Part shown: piece by piece, positions 9,201 to 17,449 of the stretch | How the letters are laid out: every line of letters begins with the position of its first letter | How positions within the stretch are numbered: position 1 is the stretch's first letter | NCBI RefSeq assembly: GCF_009674535.1 | Contig: NZ_WKJK01000018.1 | Span: 62,001 to 126,000, forward strand | Source: Duganella guangzhouensis | GTDB lineage: Bacteria; Pseudomonadota; Gammaproteobacteria; Burkholderiales; Burkholderiaceae_D | Direction of reading: 5' to 3' | Length of the DNA stretch: 64,000 nt | Notes under the pieces: generated by a model | What the model saw: only the letters and a program-made list of their open reading frames with translations | Told to the model about the DNA's origin: nothing | Databases searched by the model: none | Translations under genes and position numbers: made by a program

Positions 9201-9699
9201 CGGGCGACATCACCTGCGTGACGTGGGTGTAGCCGGCCAGCGTCAGCTGCGATTTCAGTTGTGCCTCGTCCAGCGACTCGCCTTGCTGGAAGAAGAAGGT
9301 GTAGGCGGCCAGGAAGGACGGCGGCGCCATGCGCACCAGCGCGGTGGTCGCGGGCACTAGCATCACGTCGCACTGGCCGCTGGAGATTTCGTGCAGCGTG
9401 GCCAGACGCTCGGACACCAGATCCTGGTGCGGCGAGAAGGCGTCGTAGGGCAGGGTTTCCCAGTCTGGCAGCAAGTGGCAGCGCAGTTGATCGCCGCCGA
9501 ACCAGGGGATTTCGTCCAGCAGACGCTGGGCATCGCTGGCGCTGGCGACAACCACGGCCAGCATCTGGCCGCAGGATTTCAGATCCAGCGCGATTTGCGC
9601 CAACGCGTAGGCATCCGCCGAGCCATGCAGCGCGGGCAGGGCAAAACGGTTGCCGGGTTTAGGAATAGATTTAGTTAAGGCTGACGACACAACATACAT
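6247..9699 (-). CDS. mfd: Transcription-repair coupling factor
   Basis: An 1150-residue ATP-dependent translocase that removes stalled RNA polymerase and recruits UvrA. The N-terminal ~400 residues are the UvrB-homology region (SVRGGLIDLFP), followed by the CarD-like RNA-polymerase-interaction domain (VVHVNHGIGRYMG, near residue 490), the translocase with Walker A GDVGFGKTEVAL near residue 640 and the DEEH box (IDEEHRFGVRQ), and the C-terminal TRCF domain. The length is normal and no interruption was seen. Downstream it is followed by serB. Confidence 0.97.
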   Translation of the reverse strand: MYVVSSALTKSIPKPGNRFALPALHGSADAYALAQIALDLKSCGQMLAVVVASASDAQRLLDEIPWFGGDQLRCHLLPDWETLPYDAFSPHQDLVSERLATLHEISSGQCDVMLVPATTALVRMAPPSFLAAYTFFFQQGESLDEAQLKSQLTLAGYTHVTQVMSPGEYSVRGGLIDLFPMGSALPYRLDLFGDTIETIRTFDADTQRSLYPVKQVRLLPGREFPMDEAARTAFRSRWREHFEGDPSRAVIYKDIGAGIASAGIEYYLPLFFDQTATLFDYLPQGAVVATVGDIEAAIKRFWTDTASRYRFIKADRERPIMAPEQLFLSDEQFFVLAKPYPQVAIRNSADAGASELSAPVPDIAVNRHLDDPLTNLRSYLLQAGSRVMICAESNGRRETLQQYFNEYDLALAPVEGFDGFVASDAKLALGVAPLHAGFELSADGARLIFITETELYAGSGRRVGKKKQEAVTQVESMVRDLSELKIGDPVVHVNHGIGRYMGLTSMDLGEGDAEFLHLEYAKETKLYVPVSQLHVISRYSGASPEDAPLHTLGSGQWEKAKRKAAEQVRDTAAELLNLYARRALRQGHAFEYSAHDYERFADSFGFDETPDQQEAINNVIRDMTSGKPMDRLVCGDVGFGKTEVALRAAFIAVMGGKQVAILAPTTLLAEQHAQTFADRFAEWPVRIAEMSRFRTGKEIAQAIKGMADGTLDIIIGTHKLLSDDVKFTRLGLVIIDEEHRFGVRQKEALKSLRAEVDVLTLTATPIPRTLGMALEGLRDFSVIATAPQKRLAIKTFVRSEGESIIREACLRELKRGGQVYFLHNEVETIQNRLAMLTELLPEARIGVAHGQMHERDLEKVMRDFVAQRFNILLCTTIIETGIDVPTANTIIMHRADKFGLAQLHQLRGRVGRSHHQAYAYLLVHDVQSLTKQAQRRLDAIQQMEELGSGFYLAMHDLEIRGAGEVLGDSQSGEMTEIGFQLYSDMLNEAVRSLKAGKEPDLAAPLATTTEINLHVPALLPADFCGDVHERLSIYKRMANCASQGKIDDMQEELIDRFGKLPDPVKALIETHRLRIAAKTVGIIKIDAHTEAANLQFMAKPPIDPMRIIELIQKNRQIKLNGQDKLKITAAMPDLSARVTQIKAAIKQLTG

Positions 9700-9723
9700 T
9701 CAACGGTTAATCTAAGCGCTACA

Positions 9724-10653
9724 TTATAGCCGGTTAGCTACACCGAAGGGGATGTGGACCATAGGGATATTACCGGCCGGGGACTTCAGGTGACTCAGCT
9801 GGTCGTCGAAGAACATGTGCGGCTTGAAGATGGCCAGCACCCGCGCTTTCTCCATGCCGCCCAGGAAGAAGGTTTCATTGGCCGAGACGCCCCAGCTTTT
9901 CAGCGTGGTCACCACCCGCTCGTGCGCAGGCGCGCTGCGCGCGGTGATGATGGCGATGCGCAGGATTTTTTTGTACGCCGGGTCGGCGCGTTGGGCGTCG
10001 TCCTCGATCTGCTGCATAAGCGACAGCTTGCGGAACAGCTCGGCCAGCGGGCCGGGCTGGTGGGGGATCGCCACCCGTTCGGTCTCGTGGGCGTGGAATT
10101 CGTCGACATCGTTGTTGCGCTTGAAGATGGCTTCCGATTCGTCGTCGGCAATCACGCCGTCAAAGTCGAAGGCGATGCGCAGTTCGCCGTCGGCCTCGTC
10201 ATCCTCGGTGCGCGACGGCAGCACCAGCCCGGCCGGATAGTGGGCGTCCAGCGCCTTGCGCACGTCGTCCTCGTTGGCGCTCAGGAATAAAGAGGTGTTG
10301 AACGCGGGCAAGTAGCGGTACGGCGACTCGCCGGTCAGGAAGCAGGCGCGCGAGATGTCCAGGCCGTAGTGGGCGATCGAATTCATCACGCGCAGCCCGG
10401 TTTCCGGCGAGTTGCGCGAAAACAGCACCACTTCCACCGGCGCCGTCTCCGGATGCTGCTTGTTGATGCTCAGGAAGCGGCGGATGAAGGGAAAGGCGAC
10501 CCCCTTGTCGAGCACGGTGTCGAGATGGGCTTGCTGGTAGGTCCGGTATTCCTCGGGACCGTGTTCCAGATAGACCTGGTGCGACGCGGTCAGGTCAAAC
10601 AGCGCGCTGGAGGCGATGCCGATCACCAGTTTGTGCTCGATGGGGTAGGGCAT
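9724..10653 (-). CDS. Cytosolic 5'-nucleotidase (cN-I-like family)
   Basis: A 309-residue protein of the 5'-nucleotidase family PF06189. The conserved segments VVLFSRNSPETGLRVMNSI, CFLTGESPYRYLPAF and the HAD-type IAFDFDGVIADDESE are all present, as is FFLGGMEKARVLAIF. It is expected to dephosphorylate nucleoside 5'-monophosphates in the cytoplasm. It lies 24 bp upstream of mfd on the same strand, so one transcript could carry 5'-nucleotidase, mfd and serB. Confidence 0.85.
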   Translation of the reverse strand: MPYPIEHKLVIGIASSALFDLTASHQVYLEHGPEEYRTYQQAHLDTVLDKGVAFPFIRRFLSINKQHPETAPVEVVLFSRNSPETGLRVMNSIAHYGLDISRACFLTGESPYRYLPAFNTSLFLSANEDDVRKALDAHYPAGLVLPSRTEDDEADGELRIAFDFDGVIADDESEAIFKRNNDVDEFHAHETERVAIPHQPGPLAELFRKLSLMQQIEDDAQRADPAYKKILRIAIITARSAPAHERVVTTLKSWGVSANETFFLGGMEKARVLAIFKPHMFFDDQLSHLKSPAGNIPMVHIPFGVANRL

Positions 10654-10747
10654 GGATGACGGGGTAGTCTGCGATGTCCGCTACTGTAACCGATTCGCGC
10701 CCACGGCGGCGGCCTGTAACGGGGATTTCTTTTCTGCAAGATAGTCA

Positions 10748-10776
10748 TTGCTTCCTGTCAGTCACTGCGCTACATT
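10748..10776 (+). promoter_or_regulatory. Possible sigma-70 promoter of the membrane GGDEF gene
   Basis: TTGCTT (10748-10753) and TACATT (10771-10776) are separated by 17 bp and lie about 27 bp before the GTG start at 10803. Each hexamer matches four of six consensus bases, so this is only a candidate. Confidence 0.3.
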
Positions 10777-10802
10777 GACGATTCGTTTCGACGGGGGCTA
10801 GT

Positions 10803-11936
10803 GTGCTGAATCTCGATACCCTGGTGTTGGTGCAAATATGTGTGACGGCGCTGACCACGGCCTTGCTGGTGGCCTCGGCCTGCTATACCGAGAGTCCGCC
10901 CGAGCAGCGCTGGTGGGCAGCCGGCAATGTGGCGGTGGCGGGCGGCATGACTTTGTCGCAGGTGGCCGGTCTGCCGTTGCTGCTGCATGCCATTGTCAGC
11001 TATGGCGTGATCGCGTTTGGCCTGGGACTGGTGTTGCGCGGCCTGCGCGTGTACTGCAACGAGTCGCTGTCCTGGCTTACCATCGCCATCCTAACCTTGA
11101 TCGCGCTGCTGGTCGCGGCGTATTACACCGTGCTGGCGCCCAGCCTGCGCGCGCGGCTGTGTTTTACCGGTTTTTATTTTGGCTTGATTAACTGGGCCGG
11201 CGCGCTGATGCTGGCGCGGCACCGGGCCTGGCGGGTGTCCGGCATTGCGATCGCCGGCTTCACGCTGCTCGGGCTGGCGTTGTGCTGGCGCGGCGCCCAT
11301 CTGCTGTTGCGAGGCGAGCCGGCCGATGGCAGCAACTCGCTGGTGATCGCGCTGAGCGCGCTGGTGGTGCCGCTGGCGCAGATTTGCATCGCCTTCGGCC
11401 TGATTCTGATGGTGATGTGGCGCTACGCCGAGCGCTTGCGCCGGCTGTCGACGCTGGATGCGCTGACCGGGGCGCTGAATCGCGCCGGGCTGGAGATTCA
11501 GGGTAAGCGGGTTGGTCTGCGCGCGCTGCGCGGTGGCCGCAGCCTGGCGGTCATCATGATCGATGTCGATTACTTCAAGGTCATCAACGATAGCTACGGC
11601 CATCCGGTCGGCGACGAGGTGCTGCGCCATTTGGCGCGCTTGCTGCGGGTCGAGCTGCGGCCGCACGATTTGCTGGCGCGTTTTGGCGGCGAGGAATTCG
11701 TGCTGGTGCTGGATGGCGTTGACCGCGAGGCCGCGCTCAAGGTGGCGGAGCGGCTGCGCGCGCGCATCGAATACGAGGTGGCCGAGCTGGAAAAGCTGTC
11801 GGTGCGCTATACCGCCAGCATGGGTGTGGTGTGCTCGGACCAGCACAGCTACGATCTGATCCGTCTGATCTCGGCCGGCGACGCCGCCATGTATGAGGCC
11901 AAGCGCGCCGGCCGCAACCGCGTGGTGGCCGGCTGA
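10803..11936 (+). CDS. Membrane-anchored GGDEF diguanylate cyclase
   Basis: A 377-residue protein. Residues about 1-205 are hydrophobic with six or seven predicted membrane helices and no recognised sensor family; residues about 215-377 are a GGDEF domain with an FGGEEF active site and RPHD five residues upstream, matching the I-site. DALTGALNRAG and VDYFKVINDSYGH are typical. It should make cyclic di-GMP in response to a membrane signal. The start is GTG 10803; the ribosome binding site is weak (GGGGG about ten bases upstream). It precedes a chemoreceptor on the same strand, which is consistent with a motility or lifestyle-control neighbourhood. Confidence 0.87.
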   Translation: MLNLDTLVLVQICVTALTTALLVASACYTESPPEQRWWAAGNVAVAGGMTLSQVAGLPLLLHAIVSYGVIAFGLGLVLRGLRVYCNESLSWLTIAILTLIALLVAAYYTVLAPSLRARLCFTGFYFGLINWAGALMLARHRAWRVSGIAIAGFTLLGLALCWRGAHLLLRGEPADGSNSLVIALSALVVPLAQICIAFGLILMVMWRYAERLRRLSTLDALTGALNRAGLEIQGKRVGLRALRGGRSLAVIMIDVDYFKVINDSYGHPVGDEVLRHLARLLRVELRPHDLLARFGGEEFVLVLDGVDREAALKVAERLRARIEYEVAELEKLSVRYTASMGVVCSDQHSYDLIRLISAGDAAMYEAKRAGRNRVVAG

Positions 11937-11971
11937 GTGTGCATGTTGCGCCACACCATACATAATAGTGA

Positions 11972-12001
11972 TTGACGTCATCCTTGCCGTAGCCGCATAT
12001 T
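11972..12001 (+). promoter_or_regulatory. Possible sigma-70 promoter of the chemoreceptor gene
   Basis: TTGACG (11972-11977) matches five of six -35 bases; CATATT (11996-12001) follows after 18 bp and matches four of six -10 bases. The chemoreceptor start codon is about 48 bp downstream. No sigma-28-type sequence was recognised. Confidence 0.33.
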
Positions 12002-12048
12002 GCTTGAGCTGGATCAACATTCACCAAATCTAACCTGTGGGAGCCGGG

Positions 12049-13821
12049 ATGTTCAAGAATTTGCTCATCAAATGGAAGCTGGCGACCTTGGTGGCCATCA
12101 TGATGGTGGCCTTGCTGGTGGTCGGGGCGGCCGGATATCGCGGCATCGTCAAGGTGGGCGGCTCGGTCAATGAAATTGGGGTGGTGCGGCTGCCGTCGAT
12201 CCAGGGGCTGCTGGCGATGAGCGAGGGCCAGACTGCGGTGGCGGCGGCCACGCTGTACGCCGGCACCTATGCCCACGATCCGAAGGCGCAGGACAAGTTT
12301 GCCGAGGCGCTGGACATGCGCAAGGCGGCTTGGGCCAATATCGACCGCGGCTGGAAACGCTATGAACCGCTGCCGCAGACCGACGAGGAAGCGGTGCTGT
12401 GGAAGCAGTTCACCGGCGAGTGGGCGGAATGGAAGACGCTCGATGACAAGCTGGGTAGCACCATCGCGGCGCTGGCGGCCAGCAAGGATGAGGAAAAGCA
12501 GAAGGCGTTGTTGGAAGACTTCCATCAGCAGTACAGCCAGTCGCGGCCGCTATTCCGCAAGGCCGAGGGCACGCTGCTGAAAATCGAAAAGCTGAACGAG
12601 AATGTGTCGGATACTGCGGTGACCGATGGCATGGCGGCGGTGTCCAGCGCCGAATGGGCGATGGTGGTAGCGGCGGTGATCGCGGCGGCGGTGGCGATCG
12701 GCTGCGCGGCCTACATCACTGGCGCCATCACGCAGCCGATCAATGAAGCGGTGCGGGTGGCGCAGACGGTGGCCTCGGGCGACCTGACCAGCCGCATCGA
12801 GGTGGCCACCAGCGAGGAAACCGGCCAGTTGCTGGGCGCGCTGAAGGAAATGAACGATAGCCTGATCCGCATCGTCGGCCAGGTGCGCACCGGCACCGAC
12901 ACCATTGCCACCGCCTCCCAGCAGATCGCCAGCGGCAATCTGGATCTGTCGCAGCGCACCGAGGAACAGGCCAGTTCGCTGGAAGAGACGGCATCGTCGA
13001 TGGAAGAGCTGACCTCGACCGTGCGCCAGAATGCCGACAATGCGCGCCAGGCCAATACCTTGGCGGCCTCGGCCTCCGGCGTGGCGCAGCGCGGCGGTGA
13101 CGTGGTGTCGCGGGTGGTGGAGACCATGGATTCGATCAACGCCTCGTCGGCCAAGATTGTGGACATCATCGCGGTGATTGACGGCATCGCGTTCCAGACC
13201 AATATCCTGGCGCTGAATGCGGCGGTGGAAGCGGCCCGTGCCGGTGAGCAGGGACGTGGCTTTGCGGTGGTGGCCGGCGAGGTGCGTACGCTGGCGCATC
13301 GCTCGGCGGCGGCGGCCAAGGAGATCAAGGAGCTGATCAACAATTCGGTGGAGCAGGTGGGCGCCGGCAGCAAGCTGGTGGAGGAGGCCGGTAGTACGAT
13401 GGGCGAAATCGTCACCAGCGTGCAGCGCGTGACCGATATCATGGGCGAGATCAGCATGGCCACCCAGGAGCAAAGCACCGGCATTGACCAGATCAATATG
13501 GCGGTGGGGCAGATGGATACGGTGACGCAGCAGAACGCGGCGCTGGTGGAAGAGGCGGCGGCCGCTGCGGCGTCGCTGCAGGAGCAGGCGGCGCAACTGG
13601 CGGAGGTGGTCAGTGTGTTCCGCATGGACCAGTCGGCCGCACCGCGCGCGCAGGCGATGGCGGTGCGCAAGACCGCCAGCGCGCCCGCATCGCAGGCGGT
13701 GAAGCCGGCGGCGCGCGCCATTGCGGCGGCAACCGAGCCGGCTGCGTCCAAGCCAGCAACCGCCAAGCGTCCGCCGCGACAAATGGCGGCCGCAGCCTCG
13801 GATGACTGGGAAGAGTTCTAA
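12049..13821 (+). CDS. Methyl-accepting chemotaxis protein
   Basis: A 590-residue inner-membrane chemoreceptor. A membrane helix near residues 11-31 is followed by a periplasmic four-helix-bundle domain (4HB_MCP type, to about residue 200), a second helix (MVVAAVIAAAVAIGCAAYI), a HAMP domain and the cytoplasmic signalling hairpin with the conserved tip IAFQTNILALNAAVEAARAG. The last five residues DWEEF fit the xWxxF pentapeptide that tethers CheR/CheB in other receptors, after a long Ala/Pro-rich linker. ATG 12049 was chosen over GTG 12037 because the protein then begins MFKNLLIKWKL like relatives and GGAG lies just upstream. A terminator follows. Confidence 0.93.
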   Translation: MFKNLLIKWKLATLVAIMMVALLVVGAAGYRGIVKVGGSVNEIGVVRLPSIQGLLAMSEGQTAVAAATLYAGTYAHDPKAQDKFAEALDMRKAAWANIDRGWKRYEPLPQTDEEAVLWKQFTGEWAEWKTLDDKLGSTIAALAASKDEEKQKALLEDFHQQYSQSRPLFRKAEGTLLKIEKLNENVSDTAVTDGMAAVSSAEWAMVVAAVIAAAVAIGCAAYITGAITQPINEAVRVAQTVASGDLTSRIEVATSEETGQLLGALKEMNDSLIRIVGQVRTGTDTIATASQQIASGNLDLSQRTEEQASSLEETASSMEELTSTVRQNADNARQANTLAASASGVAQRGGDVVSRVVETMDSINASSAKIVDIIAVIDGIAFQTNILALNAAVEAARAGEQGRGFAVVAGEVRTLAHRSAAAAKEIKELINNSVEQVGAGSKLVEEAGSTMGEIVTSVQRVTDIMGEISMATQEQSTGIDQINMAVGQMDTVTQQNAALVEEAAAAAASLQEQAAQLAEVVSVFRMDQSAAPRAQAMAVRKTASAPASQAVKPAARAIAAATEPAASKPATAKRPPRQMAAAASDDWEEF

Positions 13822-13864
13822 CCAACAATAAAGTAAGCCACTATCTGGCGCAGTAGCAAACTGA

Positions 13865-13891
13865 AGCAGCCTGCGGGCTGCTTTTTTTTTT
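13865..13891 (+). terminator. Rho-independent terminator of the chemoreceptor gene
   Basis: GCAGCC (13866-13871), loop TGCG, GGCTGC (13876-13881), then a run of ten T (13882-13891). It lies about 45 bp after the chemoreceptor stop codon. Confidence 0.9.
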
Positions 13892-13894
13892 GCG

Positions 13895-14778
13895 CTACGC
13901 CACCATGGACAGCATGGACTGTCGCGTCAGTTCGGCCCAGTCGGGACGGTTCAGGAAGTGCTGGGTCTGGCGCATCGAGTAATGCAGCAGTTCGGGTTGG
14001 AACAGCAACTCGTCGCAGCTTGCGGCCAGCTCATCGTATTCACGGAAGAAGATGCCGCTTTGCCGCCAGTCGACCAGCGTCGGCAGATTCGAGGTCTCGG
14101 ACACGATGGGCATGCCCATCGCCAGCGGACGCAGGCAGCGCGCCAGTTCGAAGATCCCGCTGGCGTAGAAGTGCGCATTCAGGCACAGCCGGCTTTGCGC
14201 CACGGCGGCCGACAGGTGCTGGCCGTAATGCCCGGTCAGCGCCCGCACATCCCGTCCCTTGCTTACCAGGAAGTGGAGCAGTTTCAGGCGACGGTCGTTG
14301 TGCGTGCCCCAGAACGCCACGTCGGCGCGTTGATTGGTTTGCGTCCAGTCGACGGCAAAGTCGCCGGCGAAGGAGGGGGCCGGCAATAACGGGAATTCCT
14401 GGCACTGGGCGTCGGGAAACGTGCCTGCAGCGCATCGATATTGTGCTGGTTGTAGTCGAATACCCGGTATTCGGACAGGAACTGCAGATACTCGTCGGTC
14501 ACCAGAGCGCTGTCGCTGCCCAGTTGCTCCATATTGAAAATGATGGAGTATTCAGGCTTGGCGAGCTGGCGCATTTGTTCCAGCGTCGGGCTGCCCCAGG
14601 TGCCGACGCCCCAGATGATATTCAGCGCATCGGGCGCGATCACATTGCACGACACCAGCACTTCAAAGCCGGCTTGCTGCAGGTGATAGCGGACCGAATA
14701 AACGGTGTCGTCAAAAACGCTGGGCTCGTTGGTGACGAAGCGTTTTAACAGAACGAGATTGATGATCGGTGTGTTCAT
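13895..14778 (-). pseudogene. Glycosyltransferase-like gene broken by a frameshift
   Basis: Two overlapping minus-strand frames together read as one protein of about 294 residues. The N-terminal part (from ATG 14778, MNTPIINLVLLKRFVTNEPS) is normal-looking protein until about GGGAAA at 14414-14419 (RFP), after which that frame turns into Pro/Arg-rich nonsense. A second frame takes over (DAQCQEFPLLPAPSFAG) and continues to 13895 with good coding character: ADVAFWGTHNDRRL, LNAHFYASGIFELARCLRPL and MGMPIVSE. These segments resemble the C-terminal lobe of DUF3880/glycosyl-transferase-1-type proteins. Restoring one base would join the frames. This is a real mutation or a base-calling error in the GGG/AAA run; programmed shifting seems unlikely. 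Confidence 0.7.
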
Positions 14779-15077
14779 GGTTGGTGCCAGATGCTGGACC
14801 GACCGGGCCGACGTTTGATCCGGTATTTTGCGGTTTCAAGCGCGTCTGCCTCATTGCGGACCTTGCCCGGAATAGAAATAATCTGCATAGGTGATTCAAA
14901 AAACGCTTTTTTAGCGGCAACTTAGATGTTATTTGGAAATAATATCATTAAATAAAACTAGTTGTCTCGGCAATCTTGCAAATTTCTCAGGACTCGGTGG
15001 ATGGACGTCTGATGCAGATCAAGAGTGGGCGGAATGGTGCTGCTAATTTGGGAGCTCGGCAATGGAGGAGCACGATC
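14779..15077. other. Intergenic region, partly AT-rich, with no gene seen
   Basis: About 300 bp between the divergent glycosyltransferase-like gene and the coiled-coil gene. From about 14865 to 14960 it is clearly richer in A and T than its surroundings, so it probably holds the promoters of both genes. No convincing hexamer pair, RNA gene or open reading frame was recognised. Confidence 0.5.
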
Positions 15078-15602
15078 ATGCACGGCGCCAATGAAAACCA
15101 CCGAGTTGAAGACTCGGCGAGAAATTCTTATGATGTACGTCTGGGCGCACTGGAGACGGAGGTGGCCGTGATACGCAACAGTTTTGCCACCAAGGACGAC
15201 ATTCAGGCACTGCGTGCAGAAATGCACGCCAGCCACGAGCGCATCCTGACCTTGCTGTACGACCTCAAGCTGGAATTGCAAACAGTCTCAGCCAAGCAAC
15301 GCGAAGATTTTCAGCTCGCGCTGGCCAAACAACGCGAAGAGTTTTATGCCGCATTGGCCGCTCAGCGCGCAGAGTTTCATGCCGCATTGGCCGCTCAGCG
15401 CGATGATTGGCAGTCCGCTCTGGCCAAACAGCGCGAAGATTTTTACACTGCGCAGGCCAGGCAACGCGAGGATTTCCACACCGCGCTAGCGGATACCAAG
15501 ATGGATTTGCATCGCGCGCTGATGGGGCATGTCTGGAAGGTGTACGGCTTTGCCTCTTTGTTGCTGGGCGCCGTGTACTATATCGCCCGCTATGTGCACT
15601 GA
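15078..15602 (+). CDS. Coiled-coil membrane protein with 11-residue repeats
   Basis: A 174-residue protein of unknown function. A short N-terminal region (VRLGALETEVAVIRNSFATK) reads as a heptad coiled coil. Seven consecutive 11-residue units follow (15291-15521), each close to AxQREDFxxAL, such as AKQREEFYAAL and AAQRAEFHAAL. A single membrane helix (VYGFASLLLGAVYYIARYV) ends the protein, so it is probably tail-anchored with the coil in the cytoplasm. Eleven-residue (hendecad) periodicity predicts a straight or right-handed coil. ATG 15078 was chosen over upstream starts because GGAGGAG lies seven bases before it. Confidence 0.72.
   Translation: MHGANENHRVEDSARNSYDVRLGALETEVAVIRNSFATKDDIQALRAEMHASHERILTLLYDLKLELQTVSAKQREDFQLALAKQREEFYAALAAQRAEFHAALAAQRDDWQSALAKQREDFYTAQARQREDFHTALADTKMDLHRALMGHVWKVYGFASLLLGAVYYIARYVH
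15291..15521 (+). repeat. Seven in-frame 33-bp tandem repeats
   Basis: Seven consecutive 33-bp units each encode an 11-residue hendecad (consensus A-K/A-Q-R-E-D/E-F-x-x-A-L). Units 2, 3 and 4 share GCCGCATTGGCC-type DNA; the last unit has diverged most (ADTKMDLHRAL). DNA-level similarity suggests recent unit duplication. Confidence 0.85.
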
Positions 15603-16529
15603 TCATTCATAAGCCGGCAGCCGTTTCTGCTCTGACGGGTTAAAGCCGGCCTCGCGCAGTTGCTGTAGCGCGGCCTCGTTGGGCGCGCTTTGCAGCAGTT
15701 GACGCCGCTGCGCCTGGTAGGCGCCGATGCGGCGCTGCCAGTCGGCTTCCTCACGGTCGACCTCGGCCAGACGCGCGGCGGCCGATGGTGACAGGGCCGC
15801 AGCGCGCATGCGGTAAATTTCGTTGTCGTCGGTGCCTGCGGCGCGCGCTCTGGCGACGGCGTCTTCCAGCCGGATCACCGAAGTGGGCGCGTCACGGTCG
15901 GCGCGCGCGGCGGCCGGCAGCGCGGCGTCCAGGGCGCTGAGTTGCTGCTGGCGCCGCGCGTCGCTCAGCGCAGTGTTGGCGGCGATGTCGAGGCGGGCGA
16001 TGGCGTCCAGATCGTAGGCATCGCTGGCGCTGAACAGCGCGGCGACCTCGGTGTCGCTGAAGTAGTTCTTGCGTAACCGCTGCATTGCCGTCAGCCGCTG
16101 GCGCGCGCGCTCGGCCGGCGTGGCGCCGGCCGGCAAGCCTTGCTCCAGCGTAGCCAGTGCGCCTTTGTAGGCCAGATAGGCATCCAGCAGCCGTCGTGCC
16201 TCGGCGGCGGCGCCAGCCGGCAAGCGCCGCTCCAGCTCGCGGACGATTTCGGCGCGGATCGCGGCCAGCGACTGTTCCCCCAGTCCGGCCAGATAGTAAT
16301 CGAACAAATAGGCCAGTTCGGTGTTGACGACCAGCCGCTCGCTGGCGTCGGCGCGGGCGCCGCCGTCCGGCTGCGTGCCCAGCATGGATGGCACGAAAGC
16401 GAAGTAATCGGGCGCGGCAGCGGTAGCAGCAGGAGCGGCCGTGGCCGGTTGTTGCGCCGGCCACAGCAGCACGCCGCCGGCCACAGCGGCCGCCAGCACC
16501 GCCAGCGCATAGAGCCGCGCCCGTGGCAT
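15603..16529 (-). CDS. lifO: Lipase-specific foldase (lipase chaperone)
   Basis: A 308-residue membrane-anchored periplasmic steric chaperone for the lipase encoded just upstream. An N-terminal membrane anchor (YALAVLAAAVAGGVLLWPA) is followed by an Ala-rich linker and the helical foldase domain. The family motif RxxFDY(F/C)LSA appears as LAYLFDYYLAGLGE (Arg replaced), and the second conserved helix region reads MQRLRKNYFSDTEVAALF. The start ATG 16529 overlaps the lipase stop as TGATG, so the two are translationally coupled. The stop codon abuts that of the convergent coiled-coil gene. Confidence 0.9.
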   Translation of the reverse strand: MPRARLYALAVLAAAVAGGVLLWPAQQPATAAPAATAAAPDYFAFVPSMLGTQPDGGARADASERLVVNTELAYLFDYYLAGLGEQSLAAIRAEIVRELERRLPAGAAAEARRLLDAYLAYKGALATLEQGLPAGATPAERARQRLTAMQRLRKNYFSDTEVAALFSASDAYDLDAIARLDIAANTALSDARRQQQLSALDAALPAAARADRDAPTSVIRLEDAVARARAAGTDDNEIYRMRAAALSPSAAARLAEVDREEADWQRRIGAYQAQRRQLLQSAPNEAALQQLREAGFNPSEQKRLPAYE

Positions 16530-17449
16530 CACAGCCCCAGCCCCTGCAGTCGGTTAGCCTGCTGCCGATACAACGTCACTGGATTGGTTTCGAACAGATT
16601 GGTGATGCCGATCAGCTGATTCACTTCATCCAGATGGTTGAGCGCGTAATCGTCGCGGATCACCTTGCCCAGGTGGCTGGAACAGCTGCTGACCAAGCCG
16701 TCGTTCTTGGCGCCATTGAACGCCAGCGCGGTCAGCGCCAGCACCGGATCGCCGGCGTCCAGCGCATTGGTGTACGGCTGGGCGCCGCTCCACGAGAAGT
16801 AGTACACGCCGTTGACCTGCGACGCGCCTTCGCCGCAGGCCGTGGTCGGCACACCTTCCGGATGGCGCGTATTGAAGGCGGCGGTGCCGGCGGTACTGAG
16901 CGAAGTGGCCGCCGCGCGCGCATTCTGCGGCAAGGTCGGGCTGCCGGACAGGAAACTGATCAGCCCGGCGACGGCATTGGCCACGCTATACGTCACATCC
17001 GGCACCGCGCCGATCAGCACGTCCGCCACGCGCGAACCCTGGTTGACGCCACCCACGCTGGTGACCGACGCCACCAGATCCGGCCGCACCGAGGCGACAT
17101 AGCGCGAGGTCGGTGCGCCGTGGCTATGGCCGATCAGGTTGACCTTGGTGGCGCCGGTGGCGGCGAGGATCTGCTTGACCTGCAACAGCAACTGCTCGCC
17201 GCGCACTTCGGTGCTGTTGGCGGCCGAGACCGACGTCACATACACCTGCGCGCCGCCGCTACGCAACGCCGGCGCGATGCCGTAGAAATAGTCGACCGGG
17301 CCGACATTGTCGAAGCCGAACAGGCCGTGCACCAGCACGATCGGGTATTTGGTCTGGGTGTAGCCGGCGGCGCTGGCGGGCAGGACTAGCAGCAGGCTCA
17401 GGCACAGGGTCAGGAAAAACGTCAAACTGGTCGGCAAGCGATGGCGCAT
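16529..17449 (-). CDS. lipA: Secreted triacylglycerol lipase, family I
   Basis: A 306-residue extracellular lipase that hydrolyses triacylglycerols. Residues about 1-28 form a Sec signal peptide (LCLSLLLVLPASAAG). The oxyanion region is IVLVHGLFGFDN, the nucleophile elbow is GHSHG, the acid is probably Asp in AKNDGLVSS, and the histidine is in LNHLDEVNQ, where a Ca-site Asp also lies. Two cysteines (TACGEG and SSCSSH) match the structural disulfide of Pseudomonas/Burkholderia family I.1-I.2 lipases. Such enzymes fold with LifO in the periplasm and usually leave by type II secretion; the foldase gene follows directly. Confidence 0.93.
   Translation of the reverse strand: MRHRLPTSLTFFLTLCLSLLLVLPASAAGYTQTKYPIVLVHGLFGFDNVGPVDYFYGIAPALRSGGAQVYVTSVSAANSTEVRGEQLLLQVKQILAATGATKVNLIGHSHGAPTSRYVASVRPDLVASVTSVGGVNQGSRVADVLIGAVPDVTYSVANAVAGLISFLSGSPTLPQNARAAATSLSTAGTAAFNTRHPEGVPTTACGEGASQVNGVYYFSWSGAQPYTNALDAGDPVLALTALAFNGAKNDGLVSSCSSHLGKVIRDDYALNHLDEVNQLIGITNLFETNPVTLYRQQANRLQGLGL

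Noticed and set aside
6076..9360. A 1094-codon open frame on the plus strand opposite mfd
   Set aside because: It mirrors mfd codon by codon and has the His/Arg/Gln/Gly-rich composition of antisense frames in GC-rich DNA; mfd itself has all expected domains.
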